From the NCBI GenBank assembly GCA_009780855.1, contig WQZG01000016.1, positions 1 through 49,686 on the forward strand: a stretch of DNA of 49,686 nt. Direction: 5' to 3'. Shown here piece by piece: positions 1 to 9,500 of this stretch. The notes below the pieces were generated by a model. The model ran no database searches. It was given only the letters and a program-made list of their open reading frames with translations, and was not told the DNA's origin. The first letter of the stretch is position 1, and the number at the start of each line of letters is the position of its first letter. This DNA is from Treponema sp. (lineage in GTDB: Bacteria > Spirochaetota > Spirochaetia > Treponematales > Breznakiellaceae). The position numbers were made by a program, and so were the translations under genes.

Positions 1-1
1 A

Positions 2-106
2 AAAATCATGTCATATGTTGGGACTGCGAAAAAACAAAAGATAAATCCTTATGAAGCAATTCGACAGGCTATTTTAGGAAATCCTGATATCATTTTTGCT
101 AGATAG
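2..106 (+). CDS. C-terminal end of a probable transposase (5' part outside window)
   Basis: An open frame enters from the left edge and ends at TAG 104-106, giving 34 residues that include GTAKK and NPYEAIRQA. From memory this resembles the C-terminus of IS66-type transposases (an aromatic/Gly-Thr-Ala-Lys-Lys stretch followed by NPYEAI). The identification is by eye and not secure. The sequence just after the stop (107-120) could be the element's right end, so the next gene would lie directly beside an insertion sequence. The alternative is an unrelated partial gene. Confidence 0.4.
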   Translation, partial: KIMSYVGTAKKQKINPYEAIRQAILGNPDIIFAR

Positions 107-120
107 TCCTGAACAGTCAC
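107..120 (+). mobile_element. Possible right terminal sequence of an IS66-like element
   Basis: Directly after the stop of the partial transposase-like frame is TCCTGAACAGTCAC. IS66-family ends commonly carry a GTAAC-GTTCA type inverted repeat, and the complement of this stretch (GTGACTGTTCAGGA) is similar. The opposite end lies outside the window, so the inverted-repeat relationship cannot be tested here. Confidence 0.3.
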
Positions 121-153
121 AAATATTTTTAAAAATAAAAGGGAGATATTATA

Positions 154-1143
154 ATGAGACAATCTAAATTATTCTGCGCACTGCCCGGTTATATTTCTAC
201 ACCTGACAGTATGGCCATCGATCGGCACGGCAATCTGGTTTTATCATGCCCCAATTATGCCGAAGAAAAATCATCAGGCTGCGTTGTAAAAATAAGCAAA
301 GACGGCAAAGTGACAAAATGGTTCGATGTTCCGGTACACCCGCAAACCGGCATAGCGCGAAACATGGGTATAGCGTTTGATGATGACTGGAATGTTTACC
401 TCTGCGACAACCAGGGCTGGAGCGGAAGGGAAGATCTGCTCTACAAGGGACGCGTATTAAAAATAACTGTTGATGATAAGGGAGTAATCAGCAAAACAAC
501 TGTAGTAGCCAAAAATATGGAACATCCGAACGGCATTCGCATAAAGGACGGATGTATGTATGTAACAAACAGTTATATGCACCCGGTAATAAGGCTGGAC
601 GGTAAACTCACAAGCGGCGTTTACAGATTTGCACTGGACGAAGTAAACATAGACATAAAAAACGATATAACCGATAAAAACCTGCTGGCCACGTTTGTAA
701 CGCAGAATCCGGACTGCCAGTACGGAGTGGACGGCATAGTATTTGACAGCAAGGGCGATCTCTACATAGGTAACTTCGGCGACGGGGAAGTAATACGGCT
801 TACTTTTACACCGGACGGGAAACTTAAAAGCCAGACATCTTTTGCCAAAAACCCTGCCCGGCTGCAGAGCACGGACGGCATGATCTTTGACGGCGAAGGT
901 AATCTTTATATCGCGGACTTTAGCGCCAACGCGATCGCAAAAGTCAGCCTTGACGGCCAGGTTGAACGCGTCGCACAAAGCCCGGACTGCACAGGCAATA
1001 ACGACGGTCTGGACCAGCCCGGCGAACCTATAATCTGGAACGGCAGAATCATAGCGTCCTGTTTTGATCTGGTAACAGGGCCGGACAAGGTAAATACCGG
1101 CCACGAATTACCGGCTACTCTGGTTGAAATTCCGCTTTATTGA
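154..1143 (+). CDS. SMP-30/gluconolactonase-like beta-propeller protein
   Basis: A 329-residue protein with no signal peptide. It shows recurring propeller-blade motifs of the SMP-30/gluconolactonase/LRE and NHL type: AIDRHGNL near the N-terminus, GIAFDDDWNVY, HPNGI near residue 125, DGIVFDSKGDLYIGNF near 195-210 and DGMIFDGEGNLYIADF near 240-255. The Asn and Asp in HPNGI and DG[IM]xFD match the usual metal ligands of SMP-30 lactonases. Family members hydrolyse sugar lactones or related esters; the exact substrate cannot be read. A Shine-Dalgarno (GGGAG) lies about 8 nt before the ATG. The FGGY kinase gene follows 58 nt later on the same strand, so the pair probably supplies and phosphorylates a sugar or sugar acid. 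Its own promoter may have been displaced by the upstream element. Confidence 0.75.
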   Translation: MRQSKLFCALPGYISTPDSMAIDRHGNLVLSCPNYAEEKSSGCVVKISKDGKVTKWFDVPVHPQTGIARNMGIAFDDDWNVYLCDNQGWSGREDLLYKGRVLKITVDDKGVISKTTVVAKNMEHPNGIRIKDGCMYVTNSYMHPVIRLDGKLTSGVYRFALDEVNIDIKNDITDKNLLATFVTQNPDCQYGVDGIVFDSKGDLYIGNFGDGEVIRLTFTPDGKLKSQTSFAKNPARLQSTDGMIFDGEGNLYIADFSANAIAKVSLDGQVERVAQSPDCTGNNDGLDQPGEPIIWNGRIIASCFDLVTGPDKVNTGHELPATLVEIPLY

Positions 1144-1152
1144 TTTATGAAA

Positions 1153-1187
1153 CCTGCCGCTTTTAATAAAACCAGTTTAACGGCAGG
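1153..1187 (+). other. Intercistronic hairpin
   Basis: CCTGCCG (1153-1159) pairs with CGGCAGG (1181-1187) across a 21-nt loop, between the lactonase-like gene and the kinase gene. No T-run follows, so it is more likely an mRNA-stability or processing structure, or a weak terminator, than a strong stop. Confidence 0.4.
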
Positions 1188-1201
1188 ATAGGGGCAGGAA
1201 A

Positions 1202-2746
1202 ATGTCCGAATACATTTTGGCCCACGATTTGGGCACTACAGGAAACAAAGCGACTCTTTTTACTGTTAAAGGCGAATTAAAATCTTCAGTATTATATGAA
1301 TATCCGGTTTCGTATCCGCACGACGGCTGGGTTGAACAGGACCCGCAGGATTTTTGGAAAGCCGTATGCATGTCAACCGGACAGCTTCTGGAAAAAGCAG
1401 GTATCCCTGCCGGCGATGTAGCCGCGATATGCTTCAGCGGCCAGATGATGGGCTGCCTGCCGGTTGACGCCAAAGGAAGTCCGCTGCGTCCCATGATAAT
1501 CTGGGCCGATACACGCGCAGAAAAACAGGCCGGTCAAATGGAAGAACGGCTGGGTATGGAATATGTCTATAAAACCACAGGGCACAGGATAAGCGCTTCG
1601 TACTCGGCAGCTAAACTTTTATGGGTGCGGGCCAACGAGGAAGATATTTACGGTCGCACTGCAAAAATGCTGCATGCAAAAGATTATATCATTTTTAAAT
1701 TGACAGGAAATTATGTTACCGATTACAGCGACGCGTCAGGTACCAATCTGTTTGATCTTGTAAATAAAAAATGGGATGAGAAGATACTGAATGAACTAAA
1801 CATCCCCGCATCTCTGCTGCCGGAACCGCATCCTTCGTCGGACACGGCAGGCGGCATCAGCGCGCAGGCGGCGCGCGAGACAGGGCTGCGGGAAGGGACT
1901 CCGGTAATAATCGGCGGCGGCGACGGAAGCTGTGCGTGCGTGGGCGCCGGAGTAGTCAGCAAAGGCAGCGCATACAATGTACTGGGGTCTTCATCCTGGA
2001 TTTCGCTCGCAAGCAAAGCGCCCGTATACGATCCGCAGATGCGAACCTTTACCTGGGTGCACCTTGATCCATCGCTTTACACCCCGTGCGGAACCATGCA
2101 GGCCGCAGGATATTCGTATAACTGGTATAAAAATACATTATGCGGCGAAGAAATTTCCAGAGGACTGCAGAATAGCGAAAACCCGTACAAGTACATTGAC
2201 TGTGACGTCTTATTGTCTCCTCCCGGCGCCAATGGTTTGATCTATCTGCCCTATCTGCTTGGTGAAAGATCGCCGCGATGGGACATAAACGCAAGGGGAG
2301 CGCTGCTCGGGCTTTCGGTATCAACAGTAAAGGGAGATATATCCAGAGCAATTCTGGAAGGCGTTGCCTTTAACCTAAAAATAATTTTGAATATCCTGGA
2401 ACAAAATTCCCCAGGCAGCATCGGCGGCATAACCATAATAGGCGGCGGCGCCAAAGGCGATGTCTGGCTGCAGATCCTTGCGGATGTATGGCAGAAGGAA
2501 CTCACTGTACCTGTTTTGCGCGAAGAAGCGACAAGTCTGGGTGCGGCTGTGTGCGGCGGTGTCGGAATAGGCGCTTTTTGTGATTACAGTGAAATAAAAA
2601 AATTCAACAGGACTGAAAAAACAATTAAACCCAATCCGGCCATGGCGCGTCGTTATGAAACACTTTTTTCGATTTTTGACGAATCGTATAATAGCCTAAA
2701 AGATATAAACGTCAGATTGGCGGAATACAGAAATAAATATTTATAG
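1202..2746 (+). CDS. FGGY-family carbohydrate kinase (xylulokinase-like)
   Basis: A 514-residue cytoplasmic kinase. The N-terminal phosphate-binding motif is AHDLGTTGNKA (residues 5-15), followed by HDGWVEQDPQDFW, the usual FGGY substrate-domain segment. The C-terminal domain has IIGGGAKGDVWLQILAD near residues 410-425 and EEATSLGAAV near 440-450, the adenosine and FGGY-signature region. Length fits xylulokinases (about 500). It would phosphorylate a pentulose or another polyol/ketose with ATP; specificity is not readable. AGGAAA precedes the ATG very closely, with GGGG further upstream. It is probably co-transcribed with the upstream lactonase-like gene. The C-terminus is extended by about 20 charged residues. 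Convergent with the XRE gene, with 32 nt between stops. Confidence 0.85.
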   Translation: MSEYILAHDLGTTGNKATLFTVKGELKSSVLYEYPVSYPHDGWVEQDPQDFWKAVCMSTGQLLEKAGIPAGDVAAICFSGQMMGCLPVDAKGSPLRPMIIWADTRAEKQAGQMEERLGMEYVYKTTGHRISASYSAAKLLWVRANEEDIYGRTAKMLHAKDYIIFKLTGNYVTDYSDASGTNLFDLVNKKWDEKILNELNIPASLLPEPHPSSDTAGGISAQAARETGLREGTPVIIGGGDGSCACVGAGVVSKGSAYNVLGSSSWISLASKAPVYDPQMRTFTWVHLDPSLYTPCGTMQAAGYSYNWYKNTLCGEEISRGLQNSENPYKYIDCDVLLSPPGANGLIYLPYLLGERSPRWDINARGALLGLSVSTVKGDISRAILEGVAFNLKIILNILEQNSPGSIGGITIIGGGAKGDVWLQILADVWQKELTVPVLREEATSLGAAVCGGVGIGAFCDYSEIKKFNRTEKTIKPNPAMARRYETLFSIFDESYNSLKDINVRLAEYRNKYL

Positions 2747-2778
2747 AAGTATCCAGCAAGTTGAAAATTTGAACAAAT

Positions 2779-3099
2779 TCATTCCTTTTCCAATTCATTC
2801 AACTTATCGTCAATATAACTTCCAATAAAACGTTTAATATCTTTCAAAGCTATTTTACGACAAGTTTTAATTGATTTTGGTAGATTTGATTCGGTTGCCA
2901 AAAGATCAAGAGTGTCTATGCCCAAAGCCAAAGCTATCCGTTCCAGCATCTCCGGGGACGGAAAATTATTTTGCGTTTCGATCATTCCTATATAATGGGT
3001 ACTTGTATCTACTTTTTCTGCCAATTTTGCCTGTGAGAAACCAAAAGCGCCACGATACGCCTTCATATTTTTTGCCAATATTTCCCTAATATTAGTCAT
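2779..3099 (-). CDS. XRE-family helix-turn-helix regulator
   Basis: A small DNA-binding protein, 106 residues from the ATG chosen here; an in-frame TTG two codons upstream is less likely. The HTH is at residues about 8-60 and includes FSQAKLAEKVDTSTHYIGMIE, where SQAKLAEK is the first helix pair and STHYIGMIE the recognition helix. It is followed by NFPSPEMLERIALALGI, typical of Cro/CI regulators in treponemes. The C-terminal 40 residues are Lys/Glu-rich and helical. It is divergent from the repeat lipoprotein gene, whose promoter lies 44 nt upstream of this start, so it is a candidate regulator of that gene as well as of itself. No good Shine-Dalgarno is visible. Confidence 0.8.
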   Translation of the reverse strand: MTNIREILAKNMKAYRGAFGFSQAKLAEKVDTSTHYIGMIETQNNFPSPEMLERIALALGIDTLDLLATESNLPKSIKTCRKIALKDIKRFIGSYIDDKLNELEKE

Positions 3100-3142
3100 A
3101 CCCAAATCACATTCTTCTTGTACTTTACTTACTAGAAATACA

Positions 3143-3171
3143 TTGACAACTATGTATCACTATCATATAAT
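3143..3171 (+). promoter_or_regulatory. Perfect consensus sigma70 promoter of the lipoprotein gene
   Basis: TTGACA (3143-3148), a 17-nt spacer, then TATAAT (3166-3171). Both hexamers and the spacing are consensus. The predicted start near 3178 gives a leader of about 42 nt, with AAAAAGGAG before the ATG at 3220. The promoter lies in the intergenic space shared with the divergent XRE gene. Confidence 0.8.
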
Positions 3172-3219
3172 ACTATCTATTAAGTAGTTATTAATAATCT
3201 ATAAAAAGGAGTATTATTT

Positions 3220-5679
3220 ATGAAAAAGTTTGGAACGAATGGTTCAAAAATCAATTTGGTTTTTAAAACAAAGAGCAAAACAGCAGGCATAATAATTTTA
3301 GGTTTTGTTTTAACCATCGGAATTCTGCCTACGTGTAATCAACCAACAAATAGCCCTGAAGGTTCAGGAGGTGAATTTAGATCGGTTACTAAATATGAGG
3401 CTACCCCATCACCATATAATGGGAATGATAAAATCAGGTATTCGTATTCTTATGGTGGTTACGATTTTTATTACATACACCTGGGTACATTAACAAACAT
3501 ACCTATTTATCATCAAGCTGGTCTTTATTTTGGTACTTTTGCAAATGAATCATATCATTTTACTACTACTCAAACAGCAAGCAGCGCAATACGGGAAACT
3601 GTATCGGAAAGTGACCAAATGGCGCTTAACGTAGTAGATCAATATACTACATCTGAAACTTCAGGAGATAAATTAAGTCAGGAAATCAGTACAAAATTTA
3701 GTTTAAATGCAGGGATAAAAGCAGGAATAGGAGGAATAGGCGCTTCTGTAGATACAGGATTTGAATTAGGGACAAAGCTTGCAGCCGAAACAGACTGGAG
3801 CTGGTATACATCTCATTCTTCAACAACAGGATTCCAACAAAGTACCTCACTTACAGACACAGAAGAACGTGTTACTACTTTCACAGAAACCAACAGTGAC
3901 ACTTTTGATTGGACATATTCCAAGGCGAATGGAGATAAAGCAGGTTATTACAGACGTACTTTATTCACTGCAGCAGATGTATATCTATATGTTATAAAGG
4001 ATGCAGTAGGAGTAATATATTATGAATTCCGTGATTATGTGAAACCTAATACATTGAACTGGAGGATGGATTATTCTGAAGACGGATCATTCGATAAAAC
4101 CGACTCTTCATTTTTTAATTTCGATATTTCATTGTTGAATAACCTACCTCAGGCAGGAGCAGTTACAGTTGATTTTAATAAAAACAACACCGAACCAGGC
4201 TGTATAGAAGCAAACCCACAATCAAGGATTGTAAGTCGTAATGGAATTTTGAGAGAATTACCGTTGGCTCCAATAGTTCCCGGATGGACCTTTCTTGGAT
4301 GGAACACCGCCGCAAACGGCAGCGGAACAGTTTTTAATCAAACAACTCCTATTTCCGGTGACATGACAGTTTATGCACAATGGGTACCAATAGCTTCTGT
4401 TGATCCAGAATTAGGAATAGAAACGGTATCTATAACCTATAATATAAACGGTGGAACTGGTACGACCCCTTCAACTACAAAGGTAAATCCCGGCAATATA
4501 ATAGCACTTCCTACTGATAACAATGGTAAAAATTTTTCCAAGGGTGGTTATGCCTTTAACGGCTGGAATACAAAGGCGGACGGCACTGGTATTAATTATG
4601 AAGGAAATACACAATATACCGTTACCAATGATATAACTTTATATGCAAATTGGGGTCCAATTGTTCCTGTTGGTGCTAATCTTTCGGACAAACTGGCATG
4701 GATAAAAGCCAATGTTGTGAATGGAGGAGTTTATCTTATTGAAATTAATGCAAATTATAGCATAACTTCATTTTCTTTTCCCACTGGATCTAATATATCT
4801 GTAACATTGAGAGGCATAGGAGCATCTCGAAGTATAAGCCTTTCTTCCAATGGTTCCATGTTTACAATTGGTTCTGGTGTTACTCTTGTATTAGATAATA
4901 ACATTACTTTATTAGGTAGAACCGGAAACAACAATACTGTTGTAGCAGTAAACAACGGTGGCTATTTGATAATGAACGATGAAACAATAATTAAAGGTAA
5001 CCAAATCAGCCCAAATATCAACGGTAGTGCAGGTGTTGCTGGTAGTGCAGGTCCAAGAGGCACAGCTAGTGCGTCATCTGGTTCAACTGCTGGTTCTGCC
5101 GGGGGTATCGGCGGTATTGGCGGTAGCGGAACTGGATATGCAGGCGGTGTAATTGTAGCCAGTGGCGGAAAATTCGACATGAATGGCGGATTAATCACGG
5201 GAAATATAGGAGGTACCGGTACAGGCGGCACAGGCGGGAATGGTGGTGCAGGGGGAGCAGCAGGAGGGAGTGACGGTAACAATGGTAATACAGGTAATAA
5301 CGGCGGCATAGGTGGAGCAGGTGGAGTAAATGTAGTCAGCGGTGGTATTTTCAATATGTATGGTGGTGAAATTTCCAATAACCAAGGCGGAGGCGGAGGG
5401 GGAGGCGGAGGTGGTCATGCTGAACTTTTCAGCACAAAAGCAGGTACAGGTGGTAACGGCGGTAATGGCGGTAACGGTGGTAATGGTGGTAACGGCGGTG
5501 TAAATGGAATATTTAGTCAAGGCGGGATCATTATTAATAATATAGCCGGCGCAGGCGGTACAGGGGGGACAGGTGGTGCAGGCGGCGGTGGTGGCGTAAG
5601 TACATATGGCTCAGATGCACCTAATGGTAAAAATGGAACTAATGGCAATCCAGGTAATAAAGGTAACGCCAATTACTAG
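3220..5679 (+). CDS. Large surface lipoprotein: pore-former-like domain, two InlB repeats, Gly-rich tail
   Basis: An 819-residue probable lipoprotein. A hydrophobic signal (residues 22-37) ends in a relaxed spirochetal lipobox LPTC with Cys39. Residues about 60-310 are Ser/Thr-rich and predicted beta-rich. A long alternating segment (about 145-190, including KLSQEISTKFS and KAGIGGIGASV) recalls the insertion strands of aerolysin/MTX-type pore-forming proteins; this is shape resemblance only. Residues about 315-388 and 403-478 are two InlB B-type (Listeria-Bacteroides) repeats, each ending in YAQW/YANW with an inner GW-NT motif. A beta-helix-like stretch with VNNGGYLIMND follows, then from about 600 a Gly/Asn/Ala-rich low-complexity tail with GNGGNGG runs. 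The gene is AT-rich relative to its neighbours, has the strongest promoter in the window and ends in a hairpin terminator. It is probably an abundant cell-surface protein; function unknown. Confidence 0.7.
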   Translation: MKKFGTNGSKINLVFKTKSKTAGIIILGFVLTIGILPTCNQPTNSPEGSGGEFRSVTKYEATPSPYNGNDKIRYSYSYGGYDFYYIHLGTLTNIPIYHQAGLYFGTFANESYHFTTTQTASSAIRETVSESDQMALNVVDQYTTSETSGDKLSQEISTKFSLNAGIKAGIGGIGASVDTGFELGTKLAAETDWSWYTSHSSTTGFQQSTSLTDTEERVTTFTETNSDTFDWTYSKANGDKAGYYRRTLFTAADVYLYVIKDAVGVIYYEFRDYVKPNTLNWRMDYSEDGSFDKTDSSFFNFDISLLNNLPQAGAVTVDFNKNNTEPGCIEANPQSRIVSRNGILRELPLAPIVPGWTFLGWNTAANGSGTVFNQTTPISGDMTVYAQWVPIASVDPELGIETVSITYNINGGTGTTPSTTKVNPGNIIALPTDNNGKNFSKGGYAFNGWNTKADGTGINYEGNTQYTVTNDITLYANWGPIVPVGANLSDKLAWIKANVVNGGVYLIEINANYSITSFSFPTGSNISVTLRGIGASRSISLSSNGSMFTIGSGVTLVLDNNITLLGRTGNNNTVVAVNNGGYLIMNDETIIKGNQISPNINGSAGVAGSAGPRGTASASSGSTAGSAGGIGGIGGSGTGYAGGVIVASGGKFDMNGGLITGNIGGTGTGGTGGNGGAGGAAGGSDGNNGNTGNNGGIGGAGGVNVVSGGIFNMYGGEISNNQGGGGGGGGGGHAELFSTKAGTGGNGGNGGNGGNGGNGGVNGIFSQGGIIINNIAGAGGTGGTGGAGGGGGVSTYGSDAPNGKNGTNGNPGNKGNANY
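5432..5505 (+). repeat. Coding tandem repeat of the GNGG type
   Basis: Within the Gly-rich tail, 12-bp units of the form GGTAACGGCGGT / GGTAATGGCGGT recur, differing mainly at third codon positions. The array is in frame and encodes consecutive Gly-Asn-Gly-Gly units. Such arrays change length by slippage, so copy number is likely to differ between strains. Boundaries are approximate. Confidence 0.6.
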
Positions 5680-5725
5680 AATCATTATACCAGGTTATTT
5701 TGCGATAATTTTTTATTAATATACA

Positions 5726-5763
5726 AGCGCAGTTATATCACAATAAAGAAATATAACTGCGCT
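5726..5763 (+). terminator. Terminator after the lipoprotein gene
   Basis: AGCGCAGTTATAT (5726-5738) and ATATAACTGCGCT (5751-5763) form a perfect 13-bp stem with a 12-nt loop. It is followed by GATATTTTTATTTT. It lies 47 nt after the stop codon. Confidence 0.8.
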
Positions 5764-5894
5764 GATATTTTTATTTTGTATTGTATGATTGGAAAGCAAA
5801 AACGTTCAGTAATTATTCCGTAGCCTGTCAATCGGCTCTGGGATACTTTTCGGCCAGACCAGTCAATTAGCTTATAAACATGGATTAATTGAAA

Positions 5895-6146
5895 ATGCCT
5901 GATTTAACTGAAGAAGAATACGATAGGCTGGATGAAAAATGGACCAAAAATCTTCCAAAACCGGGACCCAATGGAACCGGGTTTTTTGCACAGCGAAAAG
6001 CAGCTCTGGCAGCCCAATCTGCCCGTTCAATAACGGTTGATTCATTTACAGCAGATTATCTTTTAACAATGGCTATTGCTGCACATAAAACCCCGGCAGA
6101 AATAATCGGCGAAATGGTTCAGGAGCGAATAGCGGCTTCGTCATAA
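5895..6146 (+). CDS. Small protein with ribbon-helix-helix-like C-terminus (antitoxin-like)
   Basis: An 83-residue protein from ATG 5895; a TTG two codons earlier is also in frame. The N-terminal part is acidic and aromatic, with LTEEEYDRLDEKWTKN. The C-terminal half (about 45-80) reads as a strand (RSITVDSF), a helix (TADYLLTMAIAAHK) and a second helix (TPAEIIGEMVQERI). This is the order of a ribbon-helix-helix DNA-binding fold as in many antitoxins, but no family was recognised. No Shine-Dalgarno is visible. A decayed minus-strand reading frame follows immediately downstream and might be the remains of a partner. Function is unassigned. Confidence 0.5.
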   Translation: MPDLTEEEYDRLDEKWTKNLPKPGPNGTGFFAQRKAALAAQSARSITVDSFTADYLLTMAIAAHKTPAEIIGEMVQERIAASS

Positions 6147-6164
6147 ATTTTTAGATAGACTAAT

Positions 6165-6468
6165 CTATGATCTGTTACTGTTATATTCCTCCGCGCTGCG
6201 CATTATAAAATCTTCGTTATGATTGGGAGACAGAAGATAATTGACATCATTGGAAGTTTTTAGTTTTTGCAGTTCAGCATCAAGTTTTTTTATGTTGCTG
6301 TAAAAGACCTGCGTATTGGTATCGGCCGGCAGTGATGATGCGGAACCGTTGCGTTTAACCAGAATACAGGCAGGCTTTTTACCGTAAAAAAATAAATCCG
6401 GGGCGCATCATAACTTCATACAACTGATTGAAGTCCTCATGGATTCCATGACAAAAAATTACTGCTTG
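6165..6468 (-). pseudogene. Decayed reading frame with a frameshift
   Basis: On the minus strand, one frame gives QAVIFCHGIHEDFNQLYEVM continuing to MRPGFIFLR and a stop at 6379-6381. The -/+1 neighbouring frame continues with FFYGKKPACILVKRNGSAS and runs to TAG at 6165-6167, ending near EEYNSNRS. The join falls in a run of seven T (minus strand) at about 6384-6394, so a one-base change there would give a single frame of about 100 residues. There is no start codon and the N-terminus is missing. The protein family is not recognised. This is the only content seen between the small RHH-like gene and the nifJ promoter. Confidence 0.45.
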
Positions 6469-6494
6469 TTATTCTGGCCAAAAATCGCTAGACT
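6466..6494 (+). promoter_or_regulatory. nifJ promoter
   Basis: TTGTTA (6466-6471), 17 nt, TAGACT (6489-6494). The predicted start near 6501 gives a leader of about 29 nt that contains the Shine-Dalgarno AGAGGA in front of the nifJ ATG. Confidence 0.6.
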
Positions 6495-6529
6495 GTGTAA
6501 AAATCATTCATTATACAAGAGGAACAATA

Positions 6530-9500
6530 ATGTCAGAGAAAAACATAGTCATGATTGACGGGAACAATGCAGCTGCCCATGTAGCTCACGCATGCAGTGA
6601 AGTAATCGCAATTTATCCGATTACCCCGTCCAGCCCAATGGGTGAACTTTCCGATGAATTTTCTGCCCAGGGCCGCAAGAACTTGTGGGGTACCATTCCC
6701 CAGGTTATAGAAATGCAGTCAGAAGCAGGAGCCGCCGGCGCGGTGCACGGTGCGCTGACTACAGGAGCGCTGAGCACGACCTTTACTGCCTCACAGGGCC
6801 TTTTGCTGATGATCCCGAATATGTATAAAATCGCCGGGGAACTGACATCAACGGTGTTTCATATTTCCGCCAGGGCAGTCGCTACCTCCAGTCTCTCCAT
6901 TTTCGGTGATCACGCCGACGTAATGGCCTGCCGCCAGACAGGCTGGGCAATGGTTGCTTCAAACAACGTCCAGGAAGTAATGGACCTGGCCCTTATTTCC
7001 CACGCTTCCACACTGCGTTCAAGGGTTCCCTTCCTGCATTATTTTGACGGGTTCAGAACCAGCCACGAGTACCAGAAAATCGAAGAAATTTCCTACGAAA
7101 TTATGCACCAAATGATCGATGACGACCTGGTAAAGGCGCACAGGCTTCGCGGTCTTACACCAGAACGGCCGGCGATCCGCGGAACAGCCCAAAATCCGGA
7201 TACTTATTTCCAGGGCCGTGAAGGCGTAAGCTCCTACTACGTTCATGCCGCAGCAATGGTCCAGGCTGAAATGGACAAATTCGCCAAACTGACAGGCCGC
7301 GCCTATCATTTATTTGATTATTTTGGCGCAAAAGACGCGGAAAAAATCATCATCATTATGGGTTCGGGAGCGGATACCTGCGAGGAAACCGCCGAATACC
7401 TGATGTCAAAAGGCGAAAAAGTCGGTGTTCTCAAAGTCAGGCTTTACCGGCCCTTTGACGCAGAAGCTTTTGTAAAAGCCCTGCCCGCGTCGGTTAAATC
7501 AATCGCTGTTCTGGACAGGACCAAGGAACCGGGATCACTGGGCGAGCCGCTTTACGAAGATGTACGCACGGCAATCGCACAGATGCAGGCCGCTGGTAAA
7601 TTCAGCATCAACCCCACAGTGCTGGGAGGCCGTTACGGTCTGGGTTCAAAGGAATTCACCCCGGCCATGGCAAAAGCAGTCTTCGACAACCTGTCCGGTA
7701 AAAAGATCGCCGGTTTTGTAGTCGGCATCAAGGATGATGTTCTGGGAAAGAGCCTGGATTACGATCCGCAGTTTGTCATCAAAGACGACGACATGAACGA
7801 GGCCATGTTCTACGGTCTGGGCTCCGACGGAACAGTCGGCGCCAACAAGAACTCGATAAAAATCATCGGAGACGCGAAACCGGAGCTTTACGCGCAGGCT
7901 TACTTCTCCTACGATTCAAAGAAGACCGGCGGCTTTACAGTCTCCCACCTGCGCTTCGGCAAAAAACCGATCAGGCGGCCCTACCTTATTACCAAAGCTG
8001 ACTTCCTTGCCTGCCATAAATTTTCCTACATGGAAACCTACGACCTGCTGTCCTATGCCAAGGACGGAGGAACTTTCCTCCTCAACAGCCCGTTCAAGGC
8101 TGCGGAAGTCTGGAAGGAAATTCCGGTAGAGGCACAGAAACGCATTATCAGCAAAAAGCTAAAATTTTACGTAATCGATGCCGCAGGGATCGCCAGGGAT
8201 ACGGGTATGGGCAACCGCATCAATACGGTTATGCAGGCCGCGTACTTCAAGATTTCAGGAGTGCTGCCTGAGGCAGATGCTGTAAGGGAAATGAAGCATT
8301 CCATCGAAAAAACCTACGGAAAAAAAGGCGCCGACATTGTACAGAAGAATTTCGCCACAGTGGACGCAGCCCTTTCAGCAATGGAAATGGTTAATTATCC
8401 TTCGTCAACCGAGGGCAATCTCCACATTAAACCGCCGTTCTCCACAGCAAAAGATCCCTGGATTAGGGAAGTGCTCGGCGCAGTTTACGCCCAGGAAGGC
8501 GATAATCTGGCGGTCAGCAAAATACCGAATGACGGAACTTTCCCGACAGCCACAACCCAGTACGAAAAACGCTGCGTGGCCGAGCAGATTCCCGTTTGGA
8601 ATCCGAACGTGTGCATCCAGTGCGGAAACTGCTCCTTTGTCTGCTCGCACGCCTGCATAAGGATGAAGCATCCGACAGACGCGGAAGTTGCCAAAGCGCC
8701 AAAAGGTTTCTTAACGGCTCCGGTCAAACCCAAAGCTGTTGAAGGCCAAAAAACTTCCCTGATGATCTCCGCAGAAGACTGTATGGAATGCGGGCTCTGC
8801 ATCAGCAACTGCCCCATGTCAAAAGACGCTTCCAAACCTATGGCCCTTACCTGGAAATCCTTTGCCGATGATCCGGCTTTCCACGCGGAACAGGTTACGG
8901 CCTGGGATTACTTCCTTTCACTGCCGGAAGTGCCGGCTTCCGAACTTAACCTGGGCACCGTAAAAGGTCTGGCCTACAAGCGGCCCCTGTTTGAATTCTC
9001 CGGCGCCTGCGGCGGCTGCGGCGAGACTCCCTACATCAAACTGATCTCCCAGCTCTACGGCGATAGGGCAATAATCGCGAACGCAACCGGCTGCTCCTCA
9101 ATCTACGGCGGCAACCTCCCCACGACACCGTACTGCCAGCGCTCCGACGGCCGCGGCCCGGTATGGTCCAACAGCCTCTTTGAAGACTGCGCCGAGTTCG
9201 GCATGGGCATGAGGCTGACAAGCGACAAGCTCGCCGAACACGCAAGGGAAATGGCAATTAAAGCAAAATCCGAAGGCATTGCAGTATCGGTAATCGACAA
9301 ACTCCTGGCAAATCCGCAGAACACCGACGAAGAAATCGAAGCCCAGCGCAAACTGGTGGACGAACTCATAGCCGCGATAAAGAACGACAACAGACCTACG
9401 GCAAAACTGCTCTCGTCCCTGACGGATCATTTTATCAGACGGTCGGTATGGGCGTTCGGCGGCGACGGCTGGGCCTACGACATCGGCTACGGCGGCCTGG

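Noticed and set aside
4962-5520. Long Pro-rich and Thr-rich minus-strand frames opposite the Gly-rich tail
   Set aside because: They are the complement of Gly/Asn codon repeats, lack starts with ribosome sites, and overlap a convincing plus-strand gene.
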